Shown: one piece after another, positions 36,949 to 49,000 of the stretch | Layout of the letters: each line of letters starts with the position of its first letter | Position numbering within the stretch: the first letter of the stretch is position 1 | Assembly: GCA_014529385.2 (NCBI GenBank) | Contig: CM043966.1 | Location: forward strand, 108,300,087-108,364,086 | Direction: 5' to 3' | Origin: Adiantum capillus-veneris | Taxonomy: Eukaryota; Streptophyta; Polypodiopsida; Polypodiales; Pteridaceae | Length of the DNA: 64,000 bases | Notes under the pieces: model-generated | Databases searched by the model: none | The model's input: only the letters and a program-made list of their open reading frames with translations | Told to the model about the DNA's origin: nothing | Program-made: the position numbers and the translations under genes

Positions 36949-37918
36949 GCCCCCCTTGGAGAGACTCAAGGACACACACACACCTATATTTTCAACTTCA
37001 TGTTGTTTCTTGATCAATAGTAGAGAAAACCCCAAGTCTCCCGCTTTCACATCCTCCCTCCTAACCTTCCTCTTTGGAGGAAGTGCAACTCTATTCTCCA
37101 CTCTTTCCATTCTATAATCTCTTACTCCATCAACCCAATAAATCATTTGTAGCACCTCAATAACTTGTAAATACATCATGATCTCTCTCATGGTTATGTT
37201 AATGATCATGAAATCATCTTCAAAACTTTCAAGTGTCGCAATTCGTGATGGTTAGCAAGCGTCGGTTCTCCCCTTAAAAGGTGTGCGAGAAATCAAGTAA
37301 GTGTTCTATTCTCAATTTACCATTGGTTTGTTTCTCCACACTTATTCAATTGGTCTAAAGAAATTTCTCACTCCAACTCTCTTTTGCTTCATTACATATG
37401 CATGTGGCTACCTCTCATGGTGATTTTATTTGTGTCACGGCATTGCATAGATGGAGATGAGCTCTCTATGCAAAGTGTGTTAGTTTGATGTAAGTGATTC
37501 TCTTGTGTGTTTGAGAGGCAAGTCTTGTGAGCATGATTTTTTTGATGAGTGCTTGAGAGAGGAACAGTTTGGATGTATTATGGGTATTCTTATGGGGAGA
37601 AGGTGAATGCTATTCCACAAATTGCATATTTCATTTTGATGCACAACATTGGGTTGCATAATCGTTGATGGTGTTCAAGTGTCCAAAGTGTATATAGAGT
37701 AAGGGGGTTTTCAAAGTGTGTTGCTTGAGTGGGTGAGTGCAAGTGTCATTTTGATTGGTTTCCTTCTCCACTCCCAAAAGAAGGTGGTGCCCCAAGTAGT
37801 GTGCGTACCTCTTTACGAACATTTTGTGAGGGTAGGCCCATTGGTTTGGGTTTAGAGGCCCCATTTCAAAACGATCGCCCTCACTAACTGCGTTGAAGTC
37901 ATTATAGGTCATGCGATG

Positions 37919-37987
37919 GAGTCAAAACCAGGGAAATAGGGGGACCTGGAGAATCCCCCAAGGACCCTGTTCGGTTGGTTCTGACCC
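37919..37987 (+). repeat. Hairpin unit B in 5' LTR
   Basis: Imperfect 30-bp arms (AGTCAAAACCAG... pairing with ...GGTTGGTTCTGACC) around loop AGAATCCC. Copy in the 3' LTR at 48211-48279. Confidence 0.7.
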
Positions 37988-38039
37988 ACATGTTAATGTC
38001 ATTACAAGTCAAGATGTACCCATGTCTTTGTAGCATAGA

Positions 38040-38106
38040 GGGTCAAAACTAAGTGCATAGGGAGCTTGGAGAATCCCCCAAGTTCCCTATTTGCCTTGTT
38101 TGACCC
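38040..38106 (+). repeat. Hairpin unit C in 5' LTR
   Basis: The strongest of the set: 29-30-nt arms, from GGGTCAAAACTAAG to CCTTGTTTGACCC, pair with only a few mismatches around loop AGAATCCC. Copy in the 3' LTR at 48332-48398. Confidence 0.8.
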
Positions 38107-39489
38107 ATGGTCACCAAACATTTGTTACAAGTTTGCCTTTAGTCAGGCTATGGCATGGGATACCCACCACAAAATCTTGTCATAACTTTTATTGCAAACA
38201 AAAAGAACTTTGAATTATCCTCAGAGTATTCTTTGTGGTATATTATGATCTAAAAACAATATTAAAACATTTATGGATTATTATTGATATGCGTACAATA
38301 GTGTCAAGTACTTGAATTGTTTCTACAAACCTTTTTGTGGTTAAAAAGCCCGATGTACTAAGACAACACAGCATCCTTGCCTTGCACTCCAGTGATGACA
38401 AGTCCTTGCCTTGAGCCTCCTGCTCTTCGAAGGAAACTATCATCATACACAAGCACCTGTCAACAATCAAATTTATCTCAATATTGCATCATTGGGACAT
38501 GGGCAAAACCATATGCATGCCTAAAAGAAATTACCATCTGATTCTCGTCCATTTTGAGCATGGACCTTCCCCACAAGTGAATTGAGTGGCTATTTTCCAG
38601 CTGGACTAGGGGTGCCACAAGGATACCCATGTTTTCTAAGACAAGTTGTCTTGTGGTCGATTGGAATTGCTCCTTTGTTGGAAATTCGGCTTCTGCAGAC
38701 TTTGCTTCATTGAATATATCTTAGATCGGTTGACCCCCTAAAATGAACTGTGTGTCGTGTACTGATGTGTGAGTAAGGAGATGTTTGTCCACTCCATCCT
38801 CCACAAAACCCATGTTTGTCTCACAAAAAATTGCAATTGCAGCTAAGTAGTAGTCCTCCCGTATATTCAGCTTTGTAATATCCATGAAGAGAATGTAGTG
38901 AATGTCATCGGCCATAGAAAAACTGGGAGTGCAATTCAGAGGCAAAGACCCTTCCTCATTCGAGCTTTCTTACTTGCTTCCAAGTGCTGCATTCTCAAGA
39001 GAAGCAAGAGTTAAGCCTGCATCAATATCTCCTTCATTACCTCTACCCGCTCTTCTTCTGGGTCAAACTGTAACTCCACGTACTCTACCTCTTCCTCTTG
39101 TGCCAATGGGAAACTACCAAAATTTGACGATTGGGAAGTCTCTGACTCACCATACGTCAACATGTATAAGTAACAACCCGTGGTTGAATTCCACTAAGCG
39201 ACACTTTTTAGAGTGCCTAGGACATCTTTTTTTGACAATCAGTGCATTAGAGGGACACTTTTCCAGACAGCAATTCAACCTTCTTGAAGCATGCTTCTCA
39301 AGGTCAAGATTGGTTGGGTGCACAAATTGCATGCCATCAACTGCCAGGGAGCTATCACAAATGACTGCTTCGTACTATTACAAATGTATTTGGCAAATGC
39401 TTCCGCAACTCTGATGTATATTGAAAATTGTATAAAAGTGTAAATTGTATAATTTATGCATAGACCCCCGGAGAGGGATATCTCTCAGC

Positions 39490-39501
39490 TGGTATCAGAG
39501 C
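39490..39501 (+). other. Primer-binding site, initiator-Met tRNA type (element 2)
   Basis: TGGTATCAGAGC two bases after the LTR, the standard complement to the 3' end of plant initiator tRNA-Met. Confidence 0.9.
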
Positions 39502-40610
39502 CTATGCTTAAGGTTATGGAGATAACCTAAAGCTTGATACTAGTCGGGTTAGTTATGCATCATGCATGCATTCATGCATGCTGTTTGAGAAAAAATATTG
39601 TATTCATGATGCGTCTATAAGTGACATTGGTTGGTGGTACTTGTTTGACTTGTCTTCTTGAGTGGAAATGTTTGGTTTTAGTTATGGTAAAGTGGTTGAA
39701 GTGTTCAAACAACGATGTTGTAATTTCTTTGAATGCTTGTTTTGTAGTAGTAACAAATGGCTCCCAAAGTGACGTCTGAATGCTTTAGCCAGGGGAATCA
39801 GTTTTTGGCCATAGTGTTCAACAATATGACGACACTGTTGTCAAGGGGTGAACGGGAACTCTTTTACTTAGAAATCGGGACCAAAGTCTTTGGCATACCA
39901 TGAAGCACAACTTGTTGGAGTGTTGACCGTAGTTACCTTATCCGTCACTAAGAACCCTTCCGTCAATTCTTCATCTATATTGATGACAATCCAAGAGATT
40001 GGTTTTCCAACCTCAGACTACTTCAACTCAGAATATGGTTAGGCCTAGAAGACATGCTCTACTACTTGGCAATGCGTTCCCAAATGTTAAGGATTGCCAA
40101 AATCGCTAAGAAGTTGAAGCTCTTGCAGCCATCATAGGAAAAGAGAAGTTAGAAGATAACTACAAACCAGGTTGTCGCATGGGAGGTCTGAGAGAATACC
40201 CTGCTATGAGAGTGAAAAGAATATTTAGAGAGTTAGCTCCAAGAAACCCATAATATTGTAATGAAATCATAAAGATCAAATTTTCATGAATAAAAGAAGT
40301 GTAGACTCAATTTTGGTTCACATGTGTACTATGTTTTTTCTCTCCTTGTCTTGTTTTAGAATGATCTTCTTAATTGTCTAGATGAGCTCCCGAGTGACAG
40401 TCTATCATAAGGAGGATATTTGGATCCACTCGCCTCAATGAAATCAATGCTTCAATTAATCCATTTATTCTACCTATGATAAAGTACGAATTAACAATGG
40501 ATGTGTACATCTTCATTTTAATGTAATCAGATTTATAGTGTCAATAATCTTGTGCGGCCTGTAAGAGAAAAGTTTCTTTAAAAAAAGAGATTTAAAAAAG
40601 TCTAAACAAA
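39502..40610 (+). other. Element 2 leader with broken coding text
   Basis: About 1.1 kb between PBS and gag. A 48-residue ORF from ATG 39757 (MAPKVTSECFSQGNQF) ends at 39903; protein-like text continues in several frames (DNPRDWFSNLRLLQ, REYPAMRVKRIFRELAP). The stretch 40442-40526 encodes INASINPFILPMIKYEL then TMDVYIFILM, matching leader ORF b of element 1. Up to 40404 it is about 99% identical to 49780-50696, then homology stops abruptly, which suggests an internal deletion in this copy. Confidence 0.6.
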
Positions 40611-41726
40611 ATGTCATGTTCTTTTCCCACGTTCTATGCAAGAAGTGGGGAAGATGCGCAAGAGTTTCTTGACAACTTGGAGATGGCACATCTCATATCC
40701 GGGAGAGATGAAGAGGAAGTAAAGCTACGAGCCTTCCCGTTGGTTCTAAAAGCAGAAGCTAAAGCATGGTATGAGGCCTTGCAACCCCAAATCAAGTCCA
40801 ATTGGGAGAGACTGCGAGCAAGCTTCCTCTCCAAGTTCGGGCAAGGTGATACTTCTGAAGGACTATGGAAATGTCTTATTGGGCATAAGCAGGTATCACT
40901 TGAAGACTATCCCTCTTATGAAGCAACCTTTGTCAATCTATGGGGTAGGTGGGAGGCTACATTAGAAAATCATGGTGGTGCACCTAACTTTCTAAAAAAA
41001 GAGAGATTCATGGTTGGCTTGTATCCACTTTTAAAGGCTAAAGTAGAGCTAAAATTCCCATCCACCTTCGAAGAAGCACGTGAGGTAGGCATCATCAAGT
41101 TTAGAAAACTACACTTCCAAGCACATAGAGCAAGGGGTTTGAATGAAGTGAGTGAGAGGGAGTCTTCACAAACCATGGAAGCACCAATTAGGGCCCCTCT
41201 TGCACAATCTTCACAAATAGGAGATAACTCTCAACAAGAGGTTTTACAAAGGCTAACTCAATAGCTTGAGAACCTCACTCTGAATCTAGTACAAGAAGGC
41301 CTACCTCAACAACGACAACCAAGAGAAGGGAATCGCAATCAACGAAGACAAGCTCAAGAGTTGCGATGTTGGAATTGCAATGAAATGGGCCATGGCATGT
41401 ACAATTGTCCACATCCAAGGCGACTTCCGGGAGACATATATCCCCCTAGACCGCCTCCTCTCACTGTGCAACAAGAACAAGCTCAAGGCCCACAAATCCT
41501 TCGACGACCACCACCACCAGCAAATATACCTCCCGTCCCACATGAGGAGGAAGAAAGAGGAGTCAACATCATCAAGCTAGAAGAGGTAATAGATGAGCAT
41601 ACTCTAAACTTTGATGTTATGCCGGCAGAAAAACGCACAAGAGCACATGATAAGGATGAAGACATGAGAAGTGAAGGAACAAATTCAGCCAGAAGGGACA
41701 AGAAGAAAAAAGATGGAAGAAGCTGA
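40611..41726 (+). pseudogene. gag: Element 2 Gag (one nonsense codon, frameshift at end)
   Basis: ATG 40611. Capsid domain with KAWYEALQPQIKSNWERLR, GHKQVSLEDYPSYEATF and FLKKERFMVGLYP, parallel to element 1 Gag. A TAG at 41262-41264 interrupts it, fitting a CAG-to-TAG change (TQ*LENLTLN); the frame then continues through the zinc knuckle CWNCNEMGHGMYNC (about 41367-41408). It ends at 41726 because of a frameshift; the expected continuation (RRREIGINDFPLGKE) lies in the overlapping frame from 41671. Confidence 0.82.
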
Positions 41727-42645
41727 AAGTAGCAGGAAGAAAAGATCAAGGCGAAGGGAAATTGGTATCAACGACTTCCCATTGGGAAAGGAGCTAGAGC
41801 CCTACAACATCTTGGAGGATTTACAAACCCAAAAGCCAAACATTTCATGGCCTCAACTTCTACACCTATCAGCCAAAGTAAGAAGGCAATGGCCAAAGTT
41901 GGTAAGTACAAGAATTCCAAAAAAGAAAGCAAATATTTCCATTAAGGTTGTGGCCTCAAAGCTACAAAAAGATGTGGAACCCATTGTGGATGCTTACATA
42001 AGGGGTAAAAAGGTGTCTAATGTATATGTTGATGGTGGAGCTCAAATGTGTGTGATCACGGAAAAATCAATGAACAAGTTAGGGCTTGAAATTACAAAGT
42101 CCTCTAATTGTCAAGCTAGGCTAGCCAACAACTCAAGTGTGAAGTGTTTGGGGATCATTGAAAATGTAAAAGTCTCTGTATGTAACATAGATGCACGAGT
42201 GGATATGTATGTCATGCCAGCTAAGGGGGAGGGCTATCCCATCATCCTAGGGAGGCCTTGGCTCATTGCTGTGAATGCAGATCAAAAATGGGGAAGTGGT
42301 CGCTTGATTCTTAAGAAGGGTCAACCGGTGGTGTATGATTGGCGAGAAGGAAAGCAACTAGATATCAACTATGAAACCACGGCAGATGAAGAGAGCGAGG
42401 AGGAGAGTCCCTACTCAAGTGATGAGGAAGCATCAACCAATGCATCAACCAGTGAAGAGGAGTCTTCTTTGGAGGTAATGGGAATTGTATTCAACGCCAA
42501 CACTCAAGATGTTCCAGTAGAAGAAAAGCCAACAGACAATCACACACGAGGGGATGAAAGATGCCACCACCTTGAAGAAGGATTTGAGAAGATGCTTGCA
42601 AAGATCTTACTTATGAGGAGAAGAGGTCCTACATCAATATGTTAA
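41671..42645 (+). pseudogene. pol: Element 2 Gag C-terminus and protease
   Basis: Begins in the frame after the gag shift: DFPLGKELEPYNILEDL (as in element 1), then the retropepsin-like domain with VYVDGGAQMCVITE (about 42028) and GYPIILGRPWL. The active site is again Asp-Gly-Gly. An acidic Glu/Ser-rich linker follows. A second frameshift near 42600 ends the frame before RT. Confidence 0.8.
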
Positions 42646-43805
42646 GGAGGTATCCCAATTTGTTTATCACTGACTACTCACAAATAAGAGGTGTAGATGT
42701 AATAGAGCATCGAATTGAATTGAAACCAGGGACCAAACCCGTGGCTCAAAAGTTAAGGCGACTAGGATCTGTGCAACAAAAGGCTCTCCTACAGGAAGTG
42801 AATCGACTCTTGAAGGCTGGCTTCATCTATCCAGTATCCAACTCCGAATGGGTATCACCTATTGTAGTCACTCCCAAGAAGAATGGTAAGTTGAGGGTCT
42901 GCGTGGATTACAAACCCCTCAACGCTGCGACAAAGAGGGACCACTTCCCTCTCCCTTTCCAAGATGAAATTTTGAATGAAGTAGCAGGTCACGAATGCTA
43001 CACTGTGTGTGATGGGTATTCAGGATATTTTCAAATTAGAATAGCAGAAGAGGACCAACCAAAAACCACCTTCATCACACCTTGGGGATGTTTTGCATTC
43101 AGAGTAATGCCTTTTGGGCTCACCAATGCTCCTAGCACCTTCATGAGATTCACAATATTTGTATTTCAGCCATTCTTTGGAAAATCTATAAGAGTCTTTA
43201 TGGATGATTTCTGTATTTATATTTGTAGATCACTTCATTGCCAAAAGGTTGAAGAGGGGCTTAAGAGGCTCCATCAATTTGGGGGACAACTCAACCCAGA
43301 GAAGTGTCATATCGGTGAATCTCAGGTGGTTTTGCTAGGCCATGTGGTTTCTTCACAAGGAATTCAAGTGGATCCCTCTAAAGTAGAGGCCCTTTTGTCA
43401 TTATCTCCACCAACAACAACAAAGGAGCTAATGACCTTCAACCACAAAGTGAGGTACATGTCTCGCTTCATCCATCTCCTAGCAGAAGCCATCGCCCCTT
43501 TGCATAGGTTGGCAAGCCAATCTACATTTGAATGGGGGAGGGAACATGCAAAATGTTTTGAGGAAGTGAAGGGCATTCTTAGCTCTCTCCCAATCCTAAT
43601 GCCACTAGATCCAAAGGAGACTTACTATGTCACTCCAAGTGTAGGTTTCGAAGCAATTGGTGTTGTTTTGATGCAAAAAGATCCTAAAACATCATACATG
43701 CGGCCGATCTATTTTGCAAGCAAGGTGATGACTCCAGCTGAGAAGGGATACACTGAAATGGAGAAAGTGGTCTTTGCAATCTTGTTTGCGGTAAGGAAGT
43801 TTTGA
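42639..43805 (+). pseudogene. pol: Element 2 reverse transcriptase and first RNase H
   Basis: RT motifs LRVCVDYKPLN, TPWGCFAFRVMPFGLTNAP and catalytic FMDD (about 43198). The first RNase H-like domain starts YYVTPSVGFEAIGVVLMQ (about 43624), where the usual Asp of TDAS is replaced by Pro. It runs into GYTEMEKVVFAILFAVRKF and stops at TGA 43803-43805, fitting CGA to TGA. The same frame continues downstream. Confidence 0.85.
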
Positions 43806-45917
43806 TCGTATCTTCTCCCTGTGCCATTTGTTTTTCTCACCTTAGAGCACAATCTACCATATGTAGTACAACACATGAGCCTCTCATCTAGAATAGCAAA
43901 GTGGGTGCTTGAACTCCAAGAATTTGAATACACTTTCCTTGTAGAAGATAGCACAAGAGCAGGACTTGCAGACATTCTCACCTACAAAGTGAGAGAAAGG
44001 GAAGGATCACGACCACAAAGAGAGGAAGGCTCAAAACAGTTCAAAGTGAAGGAGATTGATAATGCCCATACTTTATGCTTTGACGGAGCCTATCAACGCC
44101 AACAAGACAAAGCAGCAGGGGGGATCCTCATTTTAAACCCACAAAAGGAGGTAATGGTTAGAAAAGGTATCACTCTACCCAATGTTCACTCTAACAATGA
44201 GGCTGAGTATGCTGCTCTAACCCTTGGGTTAGAAGAATGCAAAGAATTAGGCATACAAAGACTTATTATAAAAGGTGATTCTTTGCTAGTGGTCAGGCAA
44301 ATCCAAGGGACTTGGAGGTGCAAGAATCGTACATTGTTTGAGTGGCTTAGTAGTGTAAGAGCTTTGATGAAGGGTTTTAAAGCAACACAGGTACAACACA
44401 TTGTGAGAACTCATAACAAGGAAGCAGACTTACTCGCAAATGAAAAGCTTCAAATGGCGGTAGGAGGTGTGAAACTATATGAACCCAAATATCAAGGTCA
44501 AGAGGAGCTAAAAGACATTATCTTATTTCTACAAGCAGGTGAGTGTCCCAAACACTTAGACAAGGTGCAAAGACATAGACTAGTTAAGAAGGCCACACCT
44601 TACCAGTTGATCGGGGATGATTTATATCACAAAGGGAAAGATTCGGTCTTGAGGAGAGTACCAGGTGTGCAAGAGATAGAGAAAATTCTTCTTTCATGTC
44701 ATGATGATGTCTGTGGTGGTCACTTTTCTCAAGATATTACAAGTAGGAAGATTTTACAAGCAGGGTTTATTTGGCCGAGCTTACATCGTGATGTCCAATA
44801 TTGGTGTAAAGCATGTAAGCCATGCCAAATTGCTGGGGATAGACGACTAACATATGAGCCTCGAGTCCCAATAATATCTTATGGCCCTTTTGAAAAGTGG
44901 GGTGTGGATGCAATAGGTCCCCTACCTCGTACTTCTACAGGGAAGGTTTTCATCATCATGGGTGTTGACTACATGACATGATGGGCGGAAGCAACAAGCA
45001 CCACCCGAATCACAGCTGAAGAGGTATCAAAGTTTATTTTTGATCATATTTGTAGTAGGTTTGGAACACCCCTAGAAATCTTATCAGATCGAGGCCCGGG
45101 TTTTAGGGCTGACCTTCTGAATGATCTCTTGAGGAGGTTAAAAGTGAAACACCTGCATTCCACACCCTACTATCCTCAATGCAATGGATTGGTGGAAAAA
45201 GTGAATGGAATGATATGTAAGATCATTTCTAAACAGGTTGTGGACCGGCCTAATGATTGGGATCGCCATTTGACGGCTGCTCTTTGGGCGTATAGGACAT
45301 CTTTCAAGGTATCTACCCAATTCACCCCTTTTCATCTAGTTTATGCACTTCTACCCATTGAGGTAGAGCTCTCAAGCTTGCGCGTTCTTGCAAGAGTGGC
45401 AAAAAAACCAAAGGAGGTTTTACATGAAAGGATCTTAGATCTCCAACGACTTGAGCTAGATAGAGAAGAGTCCATTGATCACTACATCACCAAAGCGACA
45501 AGCCAAAGGGATAAAATCAACAAGAAGCTCAAGGGGAAAGGATTGAAGGAAGGTATGTTGGTTCTTCGCTATGATAACCGGCTTGATACTCGACTTGACA
45601 AAAAGTTTTTGCAAAGATGAGAGGGACCTTTCATGATAAAAACAAAGTTTGGGAATGGTAGTTACAGATTAGCAGATTTATCAGGAAAACTCCACAAGAC
45701 CAGAGTCAATGGATGGAGATTAAAGCCCTACTTTCAACGTATCAATCCGTTGATAGGCAGTCATCTGCCTACATCATCTAAACTCCAAATTGGCATGGCT
45801 CCCTTCGGCTTGGCAAATGCTCCACCTATTTTTAAAGATTTGATGTGCAAAGAAGAACCAGTCTTGGAATCTGAACATACCCAAGACAACCCTCCCATCT
45901 CCGATTTATGGGATTGA
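43806..45917 (+). pseudogene. pol: Element 2 second RNase H, integrase and tail
   Basis: Same frame as RT, interrupted by TGA at 44979-44981 and TGA at 45618-45620. The second RNase H (about 44055-44450) keeps its acidic residues: LCFDGAYQR, NNEAEYAAL, IKGDSLLVV and NKEADLLAN. Integrase has the HHCC domain (DVCGGHF about 44708, CKACKPCQ about 44807) and the DDE core in GVDAIG (44908), SDRGPGF (45089) and NGLVEKVN (45183). The TGA at 45618 replaces the Trp before EGPFMI, the same codon as the stop in element 1. The tail ends at 45917. Confidence 0.83.
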
Positions 45918-46080
45918 GGTAATGAAAAGCAGGTCTAATGGAGTAAAAGGGTGCATGACACTCCTCCTATCGAAAAAAAAAAGAAAAGAAAAGGAAAAAT
46001 GACAAAAAAAGAGAAAAAAAGAAAGAAAGAAAAAAAAAAACGCAACACCGTCCTCCTAAAGATATGAATATCTTTAGGCT

Positions 46081-46090
46081 TGGGGGAGGG
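46081..46090 (+). other. Element 2 polypurine tract
   Basis: TGGGGGAGGG just before the 3' LTR at 46097, identical to element 1. Confidence 0.8.
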
Positions 46091-46096
46091 ATAATA

Positions 46097-49000
46097 TGAG
46101 TGGCATAAAATGGTAACCATCTTTTTGCAACATTTCTCAGCCTACTCAACGTCCTCTTCCTCATATGTGTATATATTTTTCTATGCTATTAAGTTATCTA
46201 GAGTAATTTTTCTCCCTTTGTTTAACCTTTGTGGCGACACATACATTGTACTCTTCCCAAGAATGTCACCTTAGTCATATCTTTATATTACCACCCTTTT
46301 CTTTTTGCTTTGTAAATAAAAGTAAGCATACAATAACCAACTATATACCCCCAAACTTTCTTACCTCTTGTGAATTAGTAGTAGAAAAATAATATATCCA
46401 TCTTCCACCCCTTATAGATAAATTCCCATGGAAATCAACTCTCCACTTGTCTTTACCAAAGATTATGGTCCCTCTCTACAAGTCTTCTATGCCCCCTACA
46501 TAGGTGGCCCAATATCTCTTAAGAATATACATATAGTTTCTCTCCTTTCAAAAAGACTCCAATTGTATATTCTTTTCACAAGCAAATAATATTGGGCCCT
46601 CCTCTATTTGTTTAAGCATCATAGCCTTTTGAAAAAGCATGATTCCCCTTGGATGCATACAAGCAAAGGGCCCATACAAGAAGACTTTGAAGCAAAAGGT
46701 TCCCTAGCCTAGTGTGGACCTTCCAAACCGAATTCCTTGGTGCATGGGCGTGAAGAATAGTCAAAATTCATATCAAACATGTTGAGAAGGTCAATTTTGC
46801 CTTTTGAAGCATGTCATTCCGAGCTACAGGTAAAACGTTATGGTCAAAATAGTGTAAATCTGTCAGATTCGCAGCAAAAGGGAACTGTAAATCAAGTAAA
46901 TCAAGAGAGTGAGATCTTATTTTTCCCCTACTCATCTTCTAGAAAAGCAATGAGTGTTCAAGGTCACTTTCATGTGATGGGACCAACCTAAAGATGCTTA
47001 CTAAATGCCAAGACAGACAAGTTGAGATACCCCGCAGGAGCCACCCGTAGGGCCTCATGGTGGGGCCCACCTACATTATGCACCCCTATGGAGCCTTCAT
47101 TGTCTAAAATGATATTTTTGGTGAATAAATAGTCCCTTTTATGTCCAATATTCAATGAGTGGTCAAAGGACACTTAATTAGGTCTAATCACTTACTCTAA
47201 TTAAGTGTAGCATAATCCCACTCCTACACAACTATAAATAGCCCCCCTTGGAGAGACTCAAGGACACACACACACCTATATTTTCAACTTCATGTTGTTT
47301 CTTGATCAATAGTAGAGAAAACCCCAAGTCTCCCTCTTTCACATCCTCCCTCCTAACCTTCCTCTTTGGAGGAAGTGCAACTCTATTCTCCACTCTTTCC
47401 ATTCTATAATCTCTTACTCCATCAACCCAATAAATCATTTGTAGCACCTCAATAACTTGTAAATACATCATGATCTCTCTCATGGTTATGTTAATGATCA
47501 TGAAATCATCTTCAAAACTTTCAAGTGTCGCAATTCGTGATGGTTAGCAAGCGTCGGTTCTCCCCTTAAAAGGTGTGCGAGAAATCAAGTAAGTGTTCTA
47601 TTCTCAATTTACCATTGGTTTGTTTCTCCACACTTATTCAATTGGTCTAAAGAAATTTCTCACTCCAACTCTCTTTTGCTTCATTACATATGCATGTGGC
47701 TACCTCTCATGGTGATTTTATTTGTGTCACGGCATTGCATAGATGGAGATGAGCTCTCTATGCAAAGTGTGTTAGTTTGATGTAAGTGATTCTCTTGTGT
47801 GTTTGAGAGGCAAGTCTTGTGAGCATGATTTTTTTGATGAGTGCTTGAGAGAGGAACAGTTTGGATGTATTATGGGTATTCTTATGGGGAGAAGGTGAAT
47901 GCTATTCCACAAATTGCATATTTCATTTTGATGCACGGCATTGGGTTGCATAATCGTTGATGGTGTTCAAGTGTCCAAAGTGTATATAGAGTAAGGGGGT
48001 TTTCAAAGTGTGTTGCTTGAGTGGGTGAGTGCAAGTGTCATTTTGATTGGTTTCCTTCTCCACTCCCAAAAGAAGGTGGTGCCCCAAGTAGTGTGCGTAC
48101 CTCTTTACGAACATTTTGTGAGGGTAGGCCCATTGGTTTGGGTTTAGAGGCCCCATTTCAAAAAGCTCGCCCTCACTAACTGCGTTGAAGTCATTATAGG
48201 TCATGCGATGGGGTCAAAACCAGGGAAATAGGGGGACCTGGAGAATCCCCCAAGGACCCTGTTCGGTTGGTTCTGACCCACATGTTAATGTCATTACAAG
48301 TCAAGATGTACCCATGTCTTTGTAGCATAGAGGGTCAAAACTAAGTGCATAGGGAGCTTGGAGAATCCCCCAAGTTCCCTATTTGCCTTGTTTGACCCAT
48401 GGTCACCAAACATTTGTTACAAGTTTGCCTTTAGTCAGGCTATGGCATGGGATACCCACCACAAAATCTTGTCATAACTTTTATTGCAAACAAAAAGAAC
48501 TTTGAATTATCCTCAGAGTATTCTTTGTGGTATATTATGATCTAAAAACAATATTAAAACATTTATGGATTATTATTGATATGCGTACAATAGTGTCAAG
48601 TACTTGAATTGTTTCTACAAACCTTTTTGTGGTTAAAAAGCCCGATGTACTAAGACAACACAGCATCCTTGCCTTGCACTCCAGTGATGACAAGTCCTTG
48701 CCTTGAGCCTCCTGCTCTTCGAAGGAAACTATCATCATACACAAGCACCTGTCAACAATCAAATTTATCTCAATATTGCATCATTGGGACATGGGCAAAA
48801 CCATATGCATGCCTAAAAGAAATTACCATCTGATTCTCGTCCATTTTGAGCATGGACTTTCCCCACAAGTGAATTGAGTGGCTATTTTCCAGCTGGACTA
48901 GGGGTGCCACAAGGATACCCATGTTTTCTAAGACAAGTTGTCTTGTGGTCGATTGGAATTGTTCCTTTGTTGGAAATTCGGCTTCTGCAGACTTTGCTTC

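Larger units (their letters stand above)
35805..39487 (+). repeat. 5' LTR of element 2
   Basis: Starts TGAGTGGCAT, ends ATATCTCTCA two bases before an initiator-Met-type PBS. 3683 bp, long for an LTR. Contains a TATA box and two hairpin units. Confidence 0.88.

Noticed and set aside
37631-37912. ORFs repeated in both element 2 LTRs (also 36940, 38243, 38902)
   Set aside because: LTRs are about 99% identical, so paired ORFs carry no extra evidence of coding; no motif seen.
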